Shown: in pieces, positions 1 through 7,896 of the stretch
Layout of the letters: each line of letters opens with the position of its first letter
Position numbering within the stretch: the stretch's first letter is position 1
DNA from: RGIG4079 sp045637505
GTDB taxonomy: Bacteria > Bacteroidota > Bacteroidia > Bacteroidales > Muribaculaceae
Direction of reading: 5' to 3'
Assembly: GCA_045637505.1 (NCBI GenBank)
Contig: JAZTZO010000045.1
Location: forward strand, 1 to 64,000
Length of the DNA stretch: 64,000 nt
The notes under the pieces: model-generated
What the model was told of the DNA's origin: nothing
Seen by the model: the letters and a program-made list of their open reading frames with translations, nothing else
The model's database searches: none
Made by a program: the position numbers and the translations under genes

Positions 1-49
1 TTCTTAGGACCAGGGAACCGTCCTTAACAATGAATTTTAGTTTCACCAT
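1..49 (-). CDS. Start of a leftward gene cut by the window edge, possibly a tyrosine integrase
   Basis: Only 16 codons are visible (MVKLKFIVKDGSLVLR), read leftwards off the window. A purine-rich stretch (AAGAAAAGAG) sits a few bases before the ATG and looks like a ribosome binding site. About 80-100 bases upstream the decamer GTGTACATTG occurs twice, 12 bases apart. The short basic N-terminus resembles the arm-binding domain start of Bacteroidales tyrosine recombinases. Its position about 250 bases from the 3' end of tRNA-Phe, reading away from it, is the usual arrangement of an integrated element. Identification is inference from context and a very short peptide. Confidence 0.4.
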   Translation of the reverse strand, partial: MVKLKFIVKDGSLVLR

Positions 50-266
50 AGCTCTTTTCTTGTTTCGTATTTAAGAATAGAAAGATGATGAACCAATGGT
101 TTCCGTAATACTGAAATTTTTCAATGTACACCACAATGTACACTAACCAGGTCGTTCCCTTTTTTCGACTTTTTGACTTTAACAGAATTGCATAGATTTC
201 AATATGCTGTGTAAATCATTGATTATCAATAGCGTAAAACTATCAAAACATCAAATTAAGTATAAC

Positions 267-300
267 GAAAAAGGGAAGCTGATTTTCTCAACTTCCCTTT
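267..300 (-). terminator. Terminator of tRNA-Phe
   Basis: A 9-bp stem (AAAGGGAAG / CTTCCCTTT) lies just downstream of the tRNA 3' end. Read leftwards it is followed by a T run (TTTTTC). It fits a Rho-independent terminator for the tRNA transcript. Confidence 0.75.
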
Positions 301-304
301 CAAG

Positions 305-377
305 TGGTGCCACCAGGAATCGAACCGGGGACACAAGGATTTTCAGTCCTTTGCTCTACCAACTGAGCTATGGCACC
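305..377 (-). tRNA. tRNA-Phe (GAA)
   Basis: The reverse complement folds as a 73-nt tRNA: acceptor GGTGCCA / TGGCACC with discriminator A, D-arm TAGCTCAGTTGGTAGAGC, and an anticodon loop holding GAA within GGACTGAAAATCC, followed by TTCGATT in the T-loop. The T-stem CCCGG/CCTGG carries one C-U mismatch. No CCA is encoded. A -7 element lies at 393-400 and a terminator at 267-300, so the tRNA looks monocistronic. It may be the attachment site of the element on the left. Confidence 0.95.
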
Positions 378-392
378 TTGATTTTTGCGTTG

Positions 393-400
393 CAAAGGTA
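393..400 (-). promoter_or_regulatory. -7 promoter element (TACCTTTG) for tRNA-Phe
   Basis: The reverse complement reads TACCTTTG, matching the Bacteroidota -7 consensus TAnnTTTG, 15 bases before the tRNA 5' end. It also separates the tRNA from the gldE-like gene end at 443. Confidence 0.6.
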
Positions 401-442
401 GTGACTTTATTTTATCTGTGCAAATATTTTGCCGTAATTTTT

Positions 443-1735
443 TTATTTTTCTTCGTTTTTATCATCTGAAATGATGGAAACTTTGATTAATTCAAGGCGA
501 TTGGCCGATTTTTCCAAGATTTCAAATTCAATATTATTGAGTTTGATTTTTTCGTTTTCGGCGGGTATTGCACCTGTTTTTACGAGGATGTATCCAGCAA
601 GAGTTTGATATTCGTCATCTTCGGGAATGTCGAGATGGAATTTTTCGTTGAGGTATTCGATTTCGGCACGGCCCGAAAATTCCCACACTCCGGGAGCTAT
701 TTCTTTTTCAATGATTTTTGATTTGTCGTGTTCGTCTTGAATGTCGCCAAATATTTCTTCAACGAGGTCTTCGAGGGTAACAAGCCCCGATGTGCCACCA
801 AATTCATCAATAACGATTGCCATTGAACGCTTTTCGGCAAGAAGGCGACGCATCATTTTGTTTGCAAGCAGGGTTTCGGGAGCAAACACTACGGGTTTGA
901 GGTTTTCTTTCCAATCTTTGGTGGTGTCAAAGAGTTCGCTCACATGTATATATCCCAATACATTGTCGATATCTTCTTGATATACCACGATTTTGGAGCG
1001 TCCCGATGTGGTGAATAGTTCGCTCAATTCTTCGCGTGAAGTGTCGTCGATATCGATGGCAAAAATCTCATTGCGAGGAATCATACAGTCGCGTAGGTGG
1101 ATGGTTGAGAAATCGAGTGCGTTGTGAAATATTTTCACCTCGTTTTCTACGGGTTTTTGTTCCTCTTCAATGTCGTCGATTGTAGTTTCGAGATATTGGT
1201 TGAGGTCGCCCACCGAGAGCATTCCTGTTTTAGAATCTTTTGTAGTGATACCACAAAGTCGCATCAAGAATTTAGACAATCCCGATGTGAATTTTGAGAT
1301 AGGGTATAGAAGAATATAGAAAAATGCAACGGGTATTGATAGATATTTAAGAGAAGAGTTGGGGTTGATGCGGAACATTGTTTTGGGTAAAAACTCGCCA
1401 GTGAGCAAGATTATTGCAGTGGAAATAATGGTTTGCAATATCAAAACCAGTGCATCATTGTCGGTAATGTGTTCTTTAATCCAAGGGTCGAGCAATGCAG
1501 CAGCCCCCATACCATATATAACGAGTACAATGTTGTTCCCCACCAAGATGGTTGAAATGAAAAACTCGGGGTCGGAATAAAAGCGATTAATGATTTTACT
1601 TCTTAATCCTCCTTTTTTTACATCGAGTTCGACTCTCACTCGGTTGGATGTAACAAATGCGATTTCGCTACCCGAGAAAAGCCCCGAGAATATAAGGGAT
1701 ATTAATGCTATTATAAGCCATGTTAGAGGTTCCAT
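443..1735 (-). CDS. gldE: GldE-like / CorC-HlyC family membrane protein with CBS domains
   Basis: A 430-residue integral membrane protein. Residues 1 to about 190 form a DUF21 (CNNM) transmembrane domain starting with a long hydrophobic helix and SGLFSGSEIAF. Two CBS domains follow around residues 215-335 (DCMIPRNEIFAIDIDD and the SMAIVIDEFGGTSGLVT region). A CorC/HlyC C-terminal domain ends the protein. The family includes Mg/Co efflux proteins and, in Bacteroidota, GldE, named from gliding organisms but also found in non-gliders. It is the last gene of a leftward series coaX-barrel-lptC-gldE with gaps under 20 bases, so an envelope role is likely. The exact substrate is not evident. Confidence 0.85.
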   Translation of the reverse strand: MEPLTWLIIALISLIFSGLFSGSEIAFVTSNRVRVELDVKKGGLRSKIINRFYSDPEFFISTILVGNNIVLVIYGMGAAALLDPWIKEHITDNDALVLILQTIISTAIILLTGEFLPKTMFRINPNSSLKYLSIPVAFFYILLYPISKFTSGLSKFLMRLCGITTKDSKTGMLSVGDLNQYLETTIDDIEEEQKPVENEVKIFHNALDFSTIHLRDCMIPRNEIFAIDIDDTSREELSELFTTSGRSKIVVYQEDIDNVLGYIHVSELFDTTKDWKENLKPVVFAPETLLANKMMRRLLAEKRSMAIVIDEFGGTSGLVTLEDLVEEIFGDIQDEHDKSKIIEKEIAPGVWEFSGRAEIEYLNEKFHLDIPEDDEYQTLAGYILVKTGAIPAENEKIKLNNIEFEILEKSANRLELIKVSIISDDKNEEK

Positions 1736-1750
1736 ATTATATAAATAGGA

Positions 1751-2491
1751 TTAATCATAAATGGCTTCATCGACCGAAGTTGCCATTTTGAGATTATTGT
1801 TTTTTGCGTTGTTATTTGGGTTCTCTGATGTTTTAGAGGTTGTGTTATTAGTTGGATTTTTTTCGATAGACATGGGTTGAGCCTTTGTGCTATCAGAGCC
1901 TTGCATGCTTTTGCGCAGATTGCGTGCTGGGAATATAGCAGTGGGCTTTTTGATAAGATAATCGGTCATCTGCTCATTAGAAGAGAAGCCATATCCTTCA
2001 ATTATGCGATCCTTATTAACGATGCGTATAAATGCCTTGTCGGAGTAGATGCGTTTTTTGTTTTGATCCCAAAATAATTGTTTGGTTAAAAACGAGTCGC
2101 GAGCCGCATTTACCATAACCACATTTCCGTCTAATCGCCAAAGGCGTTTTTGGCTAAAATATGTTGCCGAGTCGCAATCCACCTTTGCGCTTTGACGGTA
2201 GAGGTTGTCAAATTGCTCAAGAAACAAGCCTTTGGGGAATGTCCAGCGGGGCACTTTGGCTTCGTCATACATATACCATATGGGGGCTGTGATGCGATAG
2301 CGTGTTACGCCCGAGTCGGAGATAAATGTTTCCACATCGCGAGTAAACATTGTAGGTGTTTCGCTTGCATTTTTATCGGGCTTGACGGTGCTATCTTTTT
2401 CGTTGCACGACGACACAATCATAATGGCAATGATTATTGCCATTATTGAAGGGAGTGATTGAAGGGAATTTATGTGCGACAGTTTTCGCAT
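1751..2491 (-). CDS. lptC: LPS export protein LptC
   Basis: 246 residues with an N-terminal hydrophobic segment ending in a lipobox-like VSSC (Cys29), then one LptC/OstA-type beta domain (about residues 45-190; TRYRITAPIWYMYDEAKVPR, LWRLDGNVVMVNA, KRIYSDKAFIRI). LptC is the bitopic or lipid-anchored periplasmic part of the LptB2FGC extractor that passes LPS to LptA. The last 50 residues are low-complexity Asn/Ser/Thr, typical of group variation. It lies 3 bases after the barrel gene and 15 before gldE, so the genes are likely cotranscribed. Identity is well supported by fold-specific motifs and length. Confidence 0.85.
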   Translation of the reverse strand: MRKLSHINSLQSLPSIMAIIIAIMIVSSCNEKDSTVKPDKNASETPTMFTRDVETFISDSGVTRYRITAPIWYMYDEAKVPRWTFPKGLFLEQFDNLYRQSAKVDCDSATYFSQKRLWRLDGNVVMVNAARDSFLTKQLFWDQNKKRIYSDKAFIRIVNKDRIIEGYGFSSNEQMTDYLIKKPTAIFPARNLRKSMQGSDSTKAQPMSIEKNPTNNTTSKTSENPNNNAKNNNLKMATSVDEAIYD

Positions 2492-2494
2492 AGG

Positions 2495-3781
2495 TTAGCG
2501 AATCTTGTTTTGCCAGAACCACATCTCGTTGAAGTTCACGCCGAGAGTGATACCGAGGTAATCTTCTTTGATAAGAGATTGTGGAGAGGCTTGACGATGG
2601 CGATATTCCAAACCAATGTTGACAATAGTTTTGAAGCCATTCACAGGTAGTCCCACACCGGCACTAACGCCATATTCCAAGATGTTATTTTTAGTGAGAT
2701 TGCTGTTGAGGTCTTTGGTATAAATCAATTGATAGTCGTGGTTATAGAATCCCCCCAATCGATATTGAACGCGTTGGAAGTAGTTGCCACGAGGGCGGGG
2801 AGTATATTGTGCGCCCACCGATACTTCCCAACGATTGTCAAAACGGTCTTGCTTAAGGATTTCAGAGTTTTCATCGTCAAAACCTTTGAGAGCCGAATAT
2901 TTGGCTTTGCCCCATTCTTGGTAGGTGAAGTCGGCTTCAATCATCAATTGGTCTTTCCATTGGTAGTTGATACCACCACCCCAACAATTAGGGAGTGAAT
3001 ATCCGTCGTTAGTTTTGGTTTCGCCCAATGATACTGGTTCAGAGTCGTTATCCACATCATAGCTCATACCCCATGTTTTGCCAAGAAGTTTTTTCTCGGG
3101 AGTAAACACGGCTCCAAGGGTGAAGCGATTGTGTTCACCGATATTGAAGTCATATTGAATACCGGCTTGAATGCGCCAATCGCGAATTTGCATTACGCGT
3201 TCAAAGAGGGTTGACCCTGTGCCAGTATTAGCATATATGTCGTTTATTGTTGTACCAAATAGGTAAGAGGCGTTCACACCGATGTTTAAGTGATTGAAAA
3301 GACGGCCACTCAATCCAGCATATAGTTGGTTTAGACCACCACGCCCTTCATAAGCATTAGAGCCATGAGTAATTTCATTGCCAAAAGAATAACCTACCGA
3401 AGAGAATGGAAGCAAACCGATGCTTGCGCCCATGTATTTGCCGAGGGGGAATTGCATTGTGATGTAGTCGAGTCCGCCACCAAAATTCTTTCCGCTGTTC
3501 TCGCCTTCTTTGCTCCAAAGTGCAGTTGCACTGATGCCCATGTCGAAGAGGAATGTGAGGGAGTCGATTGATGCATATGAAGCAGGGTTCATTACATTGA
3601 TTTGGCGACCCGAGTTCATTGCATACCCCACACCACCCATAGCGCGTTGGGTTGAAGTAGTGTTATCTTGAAGAATACCATATCCGTAACGAGAGTATGG
3701 AGTCATAGCGTTTTGAGCCACGATTCCCATTGACATGCTCAAGATGAGAGCCAATGCTAATAGATGTTTAGTTATTTTCAT
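2495..3781 (-). CDS. Outer-membrane beta-barrel protein, conserved next to coaX
   Basis: 428 residues with a clear signal peptide (about 1-22, ending GIVAQ) and alternating Gly/aromatic beta strands throughout, ending in a strand with MWFWQNKIR. Repeated strand-turn patterns such as YSRYGYG and GGLDYITMQFPLG suggest a FadL-like or porin-like barrel in the outer membrane. No specific substrate can be read. Its start codon lies inside the end of coaX (14-base overlap) and its stop is 3 bases from lptC, implying translational coupling. Function unknown; a role linked to LPS assembly is only suggested by its neighbours. Confidence 0.75.
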   Translation of the reverse strand: MKITKHLLALALILSMSMGIVAQNAMTPYSRYGYGILQDNTTSTQRAMGGVGYAMNSGRQINVMNPASYASIDSLTFLFDMGISATALWSKEGENSGKNFGGGLDYITMQFPLGKYMGASIGLLPFSSVGYSFGNEITHGSNAYEGRGGLNQLYAGLSGRLFNHLNIGVNASYLFGTTINDIYANTGTGSTLFERVMQIRDWRIQAGIQYDFNIGEHNRFTLGAVFTPEKKLLGKTWGMSYDVDNDSEPVSLGETKTNDGYSLPNCWGGGINYQWKDQLMIEADFTYQEWGKAKYSALKGFDDENSEILKQDRFDNRWEVSVGAQYTPRPRGNYFQRVQYRLGGFYNHDYQLIYTKDLNSNLTKNNILEYGVSAGVGLPVNGFKTIVNIGLEYRHRQASPQSLIKEDYLGITLGVNFNEMWFWQNKIR

Positions 3782-4496
3782 TGTATATCAATATACTGTT
3801 TAATCCTTTTAATACTAAATGATAGTCGATTTCAACATTAAAATCGAGCATATTTTCAACAATCATAGCCGACCCTCCAGTGAGCATCACTACATGGTCG
3901 CTCGATAATTGTTGACGATAATGGCATATTTCTCCTACTACACCATTCAACACGCCCGAGCGTATGGCGGTTGTGGTGTCATATCCCCACATAGGAGTTT
4001 CTCCTTGGGGGGCTACCAAGGGTAGTCGCTGTGTGTAGTTGTGAAGGGCTTCAAGGCGCATGCTCACTCCTGGAGCAATATTTCCACCCACATAACATCC
4101 ACTGGCTGTTACCACATCGTAGGTTATGGCAGTTCCCATGTCAATGACAAGGATATCTTTGCCTTTGTGTTCACTCCAAGCACCCACTGCAGCTGCGATG
4201 CGATCGCGTCCTAATGTGTGAGGTGACAGGTAGTTGTTTGAAATGGGGAGCAATGTGTTGTGGTCGAGAAATATTGTTTTAATATTTCGGCTGTTAAGAA
4301 ATTCTATGATTTCGTTTCCGTCTTGGGCTACCGAACAATAAATAGCTTGGTTAATCGACGGGAAACGGTTGATTAAATCGCTCAACTCCTCGTTGTTAAA
4401 TTGCTTAAAACTGGCATCAAAAATGATGTCGGTTCCATCCCAAACTGCCACTTTTGCGGCGCTGTTTCCTTGGTCTATTGTGAGATTATATCCCAT
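3768..4496 (-). CDS. coaX: Type III pantothenate kinase
   Basis: 242 residues of the ASKHA-fold type III pantothenate kinase, which phosphorylates pantothenate in the first step of coenzyme A synthesis. Visible motifs: phosphate-1 loop NLTIDQGNSAAKVAVWDG near the N-terminus, LGRDRIAAAVGAW (the GxDR region), phosphate-2 LVIDMGTAITYDVV, and GGNIAPGVSMRLEALHNYT. Length matches the family. A -7 element at 4505-4512 puts transcription start almost at the ATG, so the transcript may have little or no leader. It heads the leftward series with the barrel gene, lptC and gldE. Confidence 0.93.
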   Translation of the reverse strand: MGYNLTIDQGNSAAKVAVWDGTDIIFDASFKQFNNEELSDLINRFPSINQAIYCSVAQDGNEIIEFLNSRNIKTIFLDHNTLLPISNNYLSPHTLGRDRIAAAVGAWSEHKGKDILVIDMGTAITYDVVTASGCYVGGNIAPGVSMRLEALHNYTQRLPLVAPQGETPMWGYDTTTAIRSGVLNGVVGEICHYRQQLSSDHVVMLTGGSAMIVENMLDFNVEIDYHLVLKGLNSILIYNENN

Positions 4497-4504
4497 TTTG
4501 AGGG

Positions 4505-4512
4505 CAAAGTTA
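4505..4512 (-). promoter_or_regulatory. -7 promoter element (TAACTTTG) for the coaX operon
   Basis: The reverse complement is TAACTTTG (consensus TAnnTTTG), 8 bases before the coaX ATG. With the usual distance to the start site, the coaX mRNA would be nearly leaderless. Confidence 0.5.
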
Positions 4513-4559
4513 CGAAATACTCGTTAAATAGCCTATAAATTACTCTTTATTAACGCATA

Positions 4560-4967
4560 TTACTTACTTTTGGCAATAGTGCGTGGTATCATTATTGAGG
4601 TGTAGATTTGTATTGCACCTCCAGCGAGAGTAAATGCCAACCAATCGCGCGCTCCCGCTCCTTCGTAGAACATAAAAAACACGGCTACACAAAAGAATAT
4701 CGCACTCCATGTTTCAATGCGATATAGGCGTTTTAGGCGCACATTGTCACCTTTGTAGGATGTAAATAATCGCCCTATGATGAGCATTGCAGCACCGCCT
4801 CCATAAACATACTTAAACAAGTCGCTTGAGGCATCTTGCATTAATAATGGCATTACTGTGCCGGCTGCAATAAGAAGCATACCTATTGTGATAAACCACA
4901 AAAAAACAGTGTTAGATGTTACTGTTATTTCGTGTTTCTTTGCATTCGTGTTATTATCTTTTTTCAT
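4560..4967 (-). CDS. Small four-helix membrane protein, conserved hypothetical
   Basis: 135 residues. After a charged N-terminus (MKKDNNTNAKKHE) there are four hydrophobic segments at about 20-42, 50-68, 86-103 and 108-127, so it is an inner-membrane protein. No catalytic motif was recognised. It follows the FtsB-like gene by 15 bases on the same strand and is probably cotranscribed, which hints at an envelope or division-related context. Function is not known. Confidence 0.7.
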   Translation of the reverse strand: MKKDNNTNAKKHEITVTSNTVFLWFITIGMLLIAAGTVMPLLMQDASSDLFKYVYGGGAAMLIIGRLFTSYKGDNVRLKRLYRIETWSAIFFCVAVFFMFYEGAGARDWLAFTLAGGAIQIYTSIMIPRTIAKSK

Positions 4968-4982
4968 TGTGGCGAAAATTGA

Positions 4983-5285
4983 TTATTCTTCAAAAATATA
5001 CACATCCTCATTGGTGCGATTCATATGATATTTTTCACGCACCACTCGCTCCATAGCTTCGGGATTGTTGCTAAGTTGCTCGTTGAGTTTGATATAATAG
5101 TTGGTTGTGTCTTTATAAAATTTAATTTCTTTCTTCATACTATCAATAACCTCATTGAGTTCAATGCTTCGTGCTATTGAATTCTCGTTAAAGAATAGTA
5201 CAAATAACAAATAAGCCACCACGCATATGAAGGGCAACTTTATATATCGTCTTATCCAACTAAATTTTTGTTTCTTTTCTTCCAT
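4983..5285 (-). CDS. FtsB/DivIC-like septum formation initiator protein
   Basis: 100 residues from the chosen start MEEKKQKFSW. One transmembrane helix (about 18-38), then a coiled coil (IELNEVIDSMKKEIKFYKDT and following), then the conserved tail RVVREKYHMNRTNEDVYIFEE. This is the layout of FtsB/DivIC proteins, which join FtsL and FtsQ/DivIB in the periplasmic divisome core. An upstream ATG at 5309 would add 8 residues but lies before the -7 element TATCTTTG at 5291-5298, so the start at 5285 is preferred. It is followed by the small membrane protein at 4560-4967. Confidence 0.82.
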   Translation of the reverse strand: MEEKKQKFSWIRRYIKLPFICVVAYLLFVLFFNENSIARSIELNEVIDSMKKEIKFYKDTTNYYIKLNEQLSNNPEAMERVVREKYHMNRTNEDVYIFEE

Positions 5286-5290
5286 AGGTA

Positions 5291-5298
5291 CAAAGATA
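5291..5298 (-). promoter_or_regulatory. -7 promoter element (TATCTTTG) for the FtsB-like gene
   Basis: The reverse complement matches TAnnTTTG. It sits 5 bases before the ATG at 5285, which decides that start and suggests a nearly leaderless mRNA. Confidence 0.55.
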
Positions 5299-5370
5299 AT
5301 GTAAATCAATTAAATTTAGAAAATAAACGAGGCTTATTTATAATCTTTTAAAAAATAACGGGTTGAACTG

Positions 5371-5402
5371 TTTGCAATTCTTTGTTTCTTGTGCTATATT
5401 TG
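5371..5402 (+). promoter_or_regulatory. Promoter for rbfA: TTTG and TATATTTG
   Basis: A -33-like TTTG at 5371-5374 is followed after 20 bases by TATATTTG at 5395-5402, close to the Bacteroidota sigma consensus. The resulting leader to rbfA would be about 90 bases. Confidence 0.6.
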
Positions 5403-5497
5403 TAAACTTTTTAAAATGGGGAAGTGTGAATTTATGTTTGTGGCAACAAAAATAAGCTCCCTATGAGTAAGCAAAATTATTACATTTAATTAAATTT

Positions 5498-5839
5498 ATG
5501 GAATCTACACGACAAGCAAAAATTGCAAGACTATTACAAAAAGAATTAAGCGAAATATTTCGCCGTCAAACGGCTAAAACTCATGGCGTTATTATCTCGG
5601 TGAGCACCGTAAGGGTTTCGCCCGACTTGAGCATTGCTCGCGCCTATCTTTCAATTTTCCCCTCAGATAAGGCGCAGGCGCTAATTGAAAGCATCAACAA
5701 TAGTGCTCGCGAAATTCGTTATGAGTTGGCCAAAGTAGTGCGTTTTCAACTTCGCAAAACTCCCGAGTTGTCATTCTTTATTGATGATTCGCTCGATTAT
5801 ATCGAAAATATCGACAATCTACTCAAAAACAACGCATAG
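5498..5839 (+). CDS. rbfA: Ribosome-binding factor A
   Basis: 113 residues matching RbfA, a KH-type protein that binds the 30S subunit and helps mature the 5' end of 16S rRNA. Motifs: STRQAKIARLLQKELSEIFRR at the start, VIISVSTVRVSPDLSIARAY in the middle, VRFQLRKTPELSFFIDDSLD near the end. It is first in a rightward series with the permease gene 5 bases downstream. The long leader before it could hold control, but no structure was recognised there. Confidence 0.93.
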   Translation: MESTRQAKIARLLQKELSEIFRRQTAKTHGVIISVSTVRVSPDLSIARAYLSIFPSDKAQALIESINNSAREIRYELAKVVRFQLRKTPELSFFIDDSLDYIENIDNLLKNNA

Positions 5840-5844
5840 GCACA

Positions 5845-7065
5845 ATGTTTTCGCTGAGAGTAGCTCTACGATATCTCTTTTCAAAGAAAACCCACAGCGC
5901 GGTTAATGTTATTTCATTAATTTCGGTTGTGGGTGTTGCTATTGCTACAATGGCTATCGTGTGTGTGCTCTCGGTGTTTAATGGATTTGAAGATGTAGCG
6001 GCTCGTTCGCTATCGCGCATCGACCCCGAACTAAAAATCACTCCCACCTCGGGCAAAGTGATTGCAAATGCCGACTCATTGGCTCGCGTAGTGAATGATA
6101 TAGAGGGTGTTAAATGTGCAATTCCCACCATCGAAGAGCAGGCATTTGCTATTTTTAATAATCAACAAAAACCGGTTAACATCAAGGCTGTTGCCCTTCA
6201 ATATGCGCAAGTATATGAGATTGACTCTACAATTATTGATGGCGAATTTTTGCTATGTGATAGCAACGCAAGTTATGTGACATTGAGTGTGGGGACGGCA
6301 ATCGCATTGCAAGCTCGCCCCAGTAGTTATGGCTATGTGGGGATATATGTTCCCACTCGCACGGGAAACATTAATGTGGCCAATCCAATGGCGGCCTTTT
6401 GTGCCGATTCGCTTGCTATTGCTGCAGTATTTCAGGTAAATCAACCCGAATATGATGCCGACCGCGTTATTATGCCCCTTGAAAATGCTCGCACTCTGCT
6501 TGAATATACTACCGAAGCGTCGGCGATTGACTTATCGATTAATGATAATGCAAAAGTTGATGATGTTGAAGCTCGTGTGGCATCAATATTAGGCGATGGT
6601 TATGTGGTTAAAAACCGATATGCGCAACAAGAAGAATCATTTAAAATGATTTCAATTGAAAAGTGGATAACATTTCTCATGTTGGCATTCATCCTTGTTA
6701 TAGCGTCGTTTAATATCATTTCTACGCTTTCAATGCTCATCATTGAGAAAGATGATAATATTGCAACCTTTAATGCGTTAGGCGCGAGTCGCAAAATGAT
6801 TACTCGCATCTTTATGCTTGAAGGGTGGCTGATATCGGTTGTTGGTGGCATCGTTGGTATTATATTTGGGGTAGGTTTATGCTTGGCCCAGCAGTTTGGC
6901 AAGTTTATAAAACTCAATGGCGACCCATCACAGTTGGTGATAGATGCCTATCCGGTGAGAGTTGTGGCCACCGACCTATTGATAGTGTTGGGGTTGGTAA
7001 TAATTGTGGGTTTGGTGACTTCGCAAGTTACATCATATTTCACCCGCCAACGACTTAAAAAATGA
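5845..7065 (+). CDS. LolC/LolE-like ABC transporter permease
   Basis: 406 residues with the LolC/E and FtsX layout: one N-terminal transmembrane helix (about 21-43, VVGVAIATMAIVCVLSVFNG), a large periplasmic MacB-type domain (about 45-265), then three helices (about 272-300, 325-350, 370-395). The family releases lipoproteins from the inner membrane to the Lol carrier with an ATPase (LolD), which is not encoded nearby. It lies 5 bases after rbfA and 9 before the methyltransferase. Assignment to lipoprotein release rather than another FtsX-type transporter is by family similarity. Confidence 0.8.
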   Translation: MFSLRVALRYLFSKKTHSAVNVISLISVVGVAIATMAIVCVLSVFNGFEDVAARSLSRIDPELKITPTSGKVIANADSLARVVNDIEGVKCAIPTIEEQAFAIFNNQQKPVNIKAVALQYAQVYEIDSTIIDGEFLLCDSNASYVTLSVGTAIALQARPSSYGYVGIYVPTRTGNINVANPMAAFCADSLAIAAVFQVNQPEYDADRVIMPLENARTLLEYTTEASAIDLSINDNAKVDDVEARVASILGDGYVVKNRYAQQEESFKMISIEKWITFLMLAFILVIASFNIISTLSMLIIEKDDNIATFNALGASRKMITRIFMLEGWLISVVGGIVGIIFGVGLCLAQQFGKFIKLNGDPSQLVIDAYPVRVVATDLLIVLGLVIIVGLVTSQVTSYFTRQRLKK

Positions 7066-7074
7066 TTTTTTGTT

Positions 7075-7608
7075 ATGGAGAAGAAAACAATATGGGATCT
7101 TGACCGAGTGTCGGTTGATGAATATAAATCGCAAGTTGAAAAACTGCCTATAGTGGTGGTGTTAGACAATATACGCAGCCTCAACAATGTGGGGTCGGTA
7201 TTTCGCACATCCGATGCGTTTCTCATCTCGCGATTGATGCTTTGTGGTATCACAGCAACCCCTCCAAGCAATGAAATACACAAAACGGCTCTTGGGGCCG
7301 AAGACTCGGTCGAATGGAAATACTATGAATCGACACTCGATTGCGTTGAGCAGTTAAAAGCCGAAGGTTACACAATATGCTGTCTTGAACAGGTGAAAGA
7401 TAGTGTGGCTTTGCAAGACTTTGTGGTTGAAAAAGGGAAGAAATATGCCATTGTGTTTGGCAACGAGGTTAATGGCGTAGATCAAGCTGTAGTTGATGCC
7501 TGCAATGTGTGCATCGAAATACCACAATGTGGCACAAAACATTCGCTCAATGTATCGGTATCGGGAGGCATAGCCATGTGGCACTTCTTCGATGCCATGC
7601 ACAACTAA
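7075..7608 (+). CDS. SpoU/TrmH family RNA 2'-O-methyltransferase
   Basis: 177 residues covering only the SPOUT catalytic domain. The three family motifs are clear: NIRSLNNVGSVFRTSDAF, AIVFGNEVNGVDQ and IEIPQCGTKHSLNVSVSGG, forming the knotted SAM site. Such enzymes methylate ribose in tRNA or rRNA; the target nucleoside cannot be told from sequence. It is the last gene of the rbfA series, consistent with a role in ribosome or tRNA maturation. No terminator is obvious before the repeat array at 7681. Confidence 0.85.
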   Translation: MEKKTIWDLDRVSVDEYKSQVEKLPIVVVLDNIRSLNNVGSVFRTSDAFLISRLMLCGITATPPSNEIHKTALGAEDSVEWKYYESTLDCVEQLKAEGYTICCLEQVKDSVALQDFVVEKGKKYAIVFGNEVNGVDQAVVDACNVCIEIPQCGTKHSLNVSVSGGIAMWHFFDAMHN

Positions 7609-7680
7609 AAATTAGGTTATACATTCTAAAGAAGTTGCTGCCAAAAGGTGGCGCTAGCACATTTTTACACAAAAAAACGC

Positions 7681-7766
7681 AAGTTCGTTCATTTTTTGTG
7701 TGAGAAATGTGTAAAGTTCGTTCATTTTTTGTGTATATTTGCACGCAAGTTCGTTCATTTTTTGTG
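7681..7766 (+). repeat. Three direct repeats, exact 33-bp period (locus 1)
   Basis: The 20-mer AAGTTCGTTCATTTTTTGTG occurs identically at 7681, 7714 and 7747. The 13-base spacers differ in sequence, and the second one contains a -7-like TATATTTG (7734-7741). The third copy ends 6 bases before an ATG at 7773 that opens a truncated AAA+ ATPase-like reading frame. The same design with other sequences recurs at 36476 and 59306. Confidence 0.95.
7734..7741 (+). promoter_or_regulatory. -7-like element (TATATTTG) between repeats 2 and 3 of locus 1
   Basis: This exact match to TAnnTTTG lies inside the repeat array. Transcription from it would begin near repeat 3 and place that repeat in the leader of the short reading frame at 7773. 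Confidence 0.5.
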
Positions 7767-7772
7767 ATTGAT

Positions 7773-7838
7773 ATGTATAGAGAAGCTATAAATGAGCTAA
7801 TTAAGTGGACACTCTCCGTCCGCTTTTCTTGTTTATAA
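7773..7838 (+). pseudogene. 5' remnant of an AAA+ (DUF4143-type) ATPase gene
   Basis: A 21-codon frame begins MYREAINELIKW, which matches the usual N-terminus of Bacteroidales AAA+ ATPases of the AAA_14/DUF4143 kind, where the next 15-20 residues reach the Walker A motif. Here the match stops after Trp12 and the frame ends at 7838. No further part of such a protein was found before the esterase end at 7897. It appears to be a deletion remnant that kept its upstream repeats and start. It could instead be a real micro-ORF. Confidence 0.6.
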
Positions 7839-7844
7839 ATAAGT

Positions 7845-7873
7845 AACCCACCTTTCTGTTAGAAAAGTGGGTC
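7845..7873. terminator. Hairpin at the end of the esterase gene
   Basis: ACCCAC and GTGGGT pair around a partly paired TTTCTGTTAGAAAA segment. It lies between the rightward remnant and the leftward esterase end, where a terminator is expected. The T run is weak on both sides. Confidence 0.5.
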
Positions 7874-7896
7874 AACTGCTATATTATTGCATAATC

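Noticed and set aside
204..401. 65-residue rightward frame over tRNA-Phe
   Set aside because: It overlaps the tRNA and its terminator and has no family resemblance.
7681..7766. CRISPR array
   Set aside because: Repeats are 20 bases with 13-base spacers, three copies only, no cas genes, and the array abuts a start codon. The two similar arrays use other sequences.
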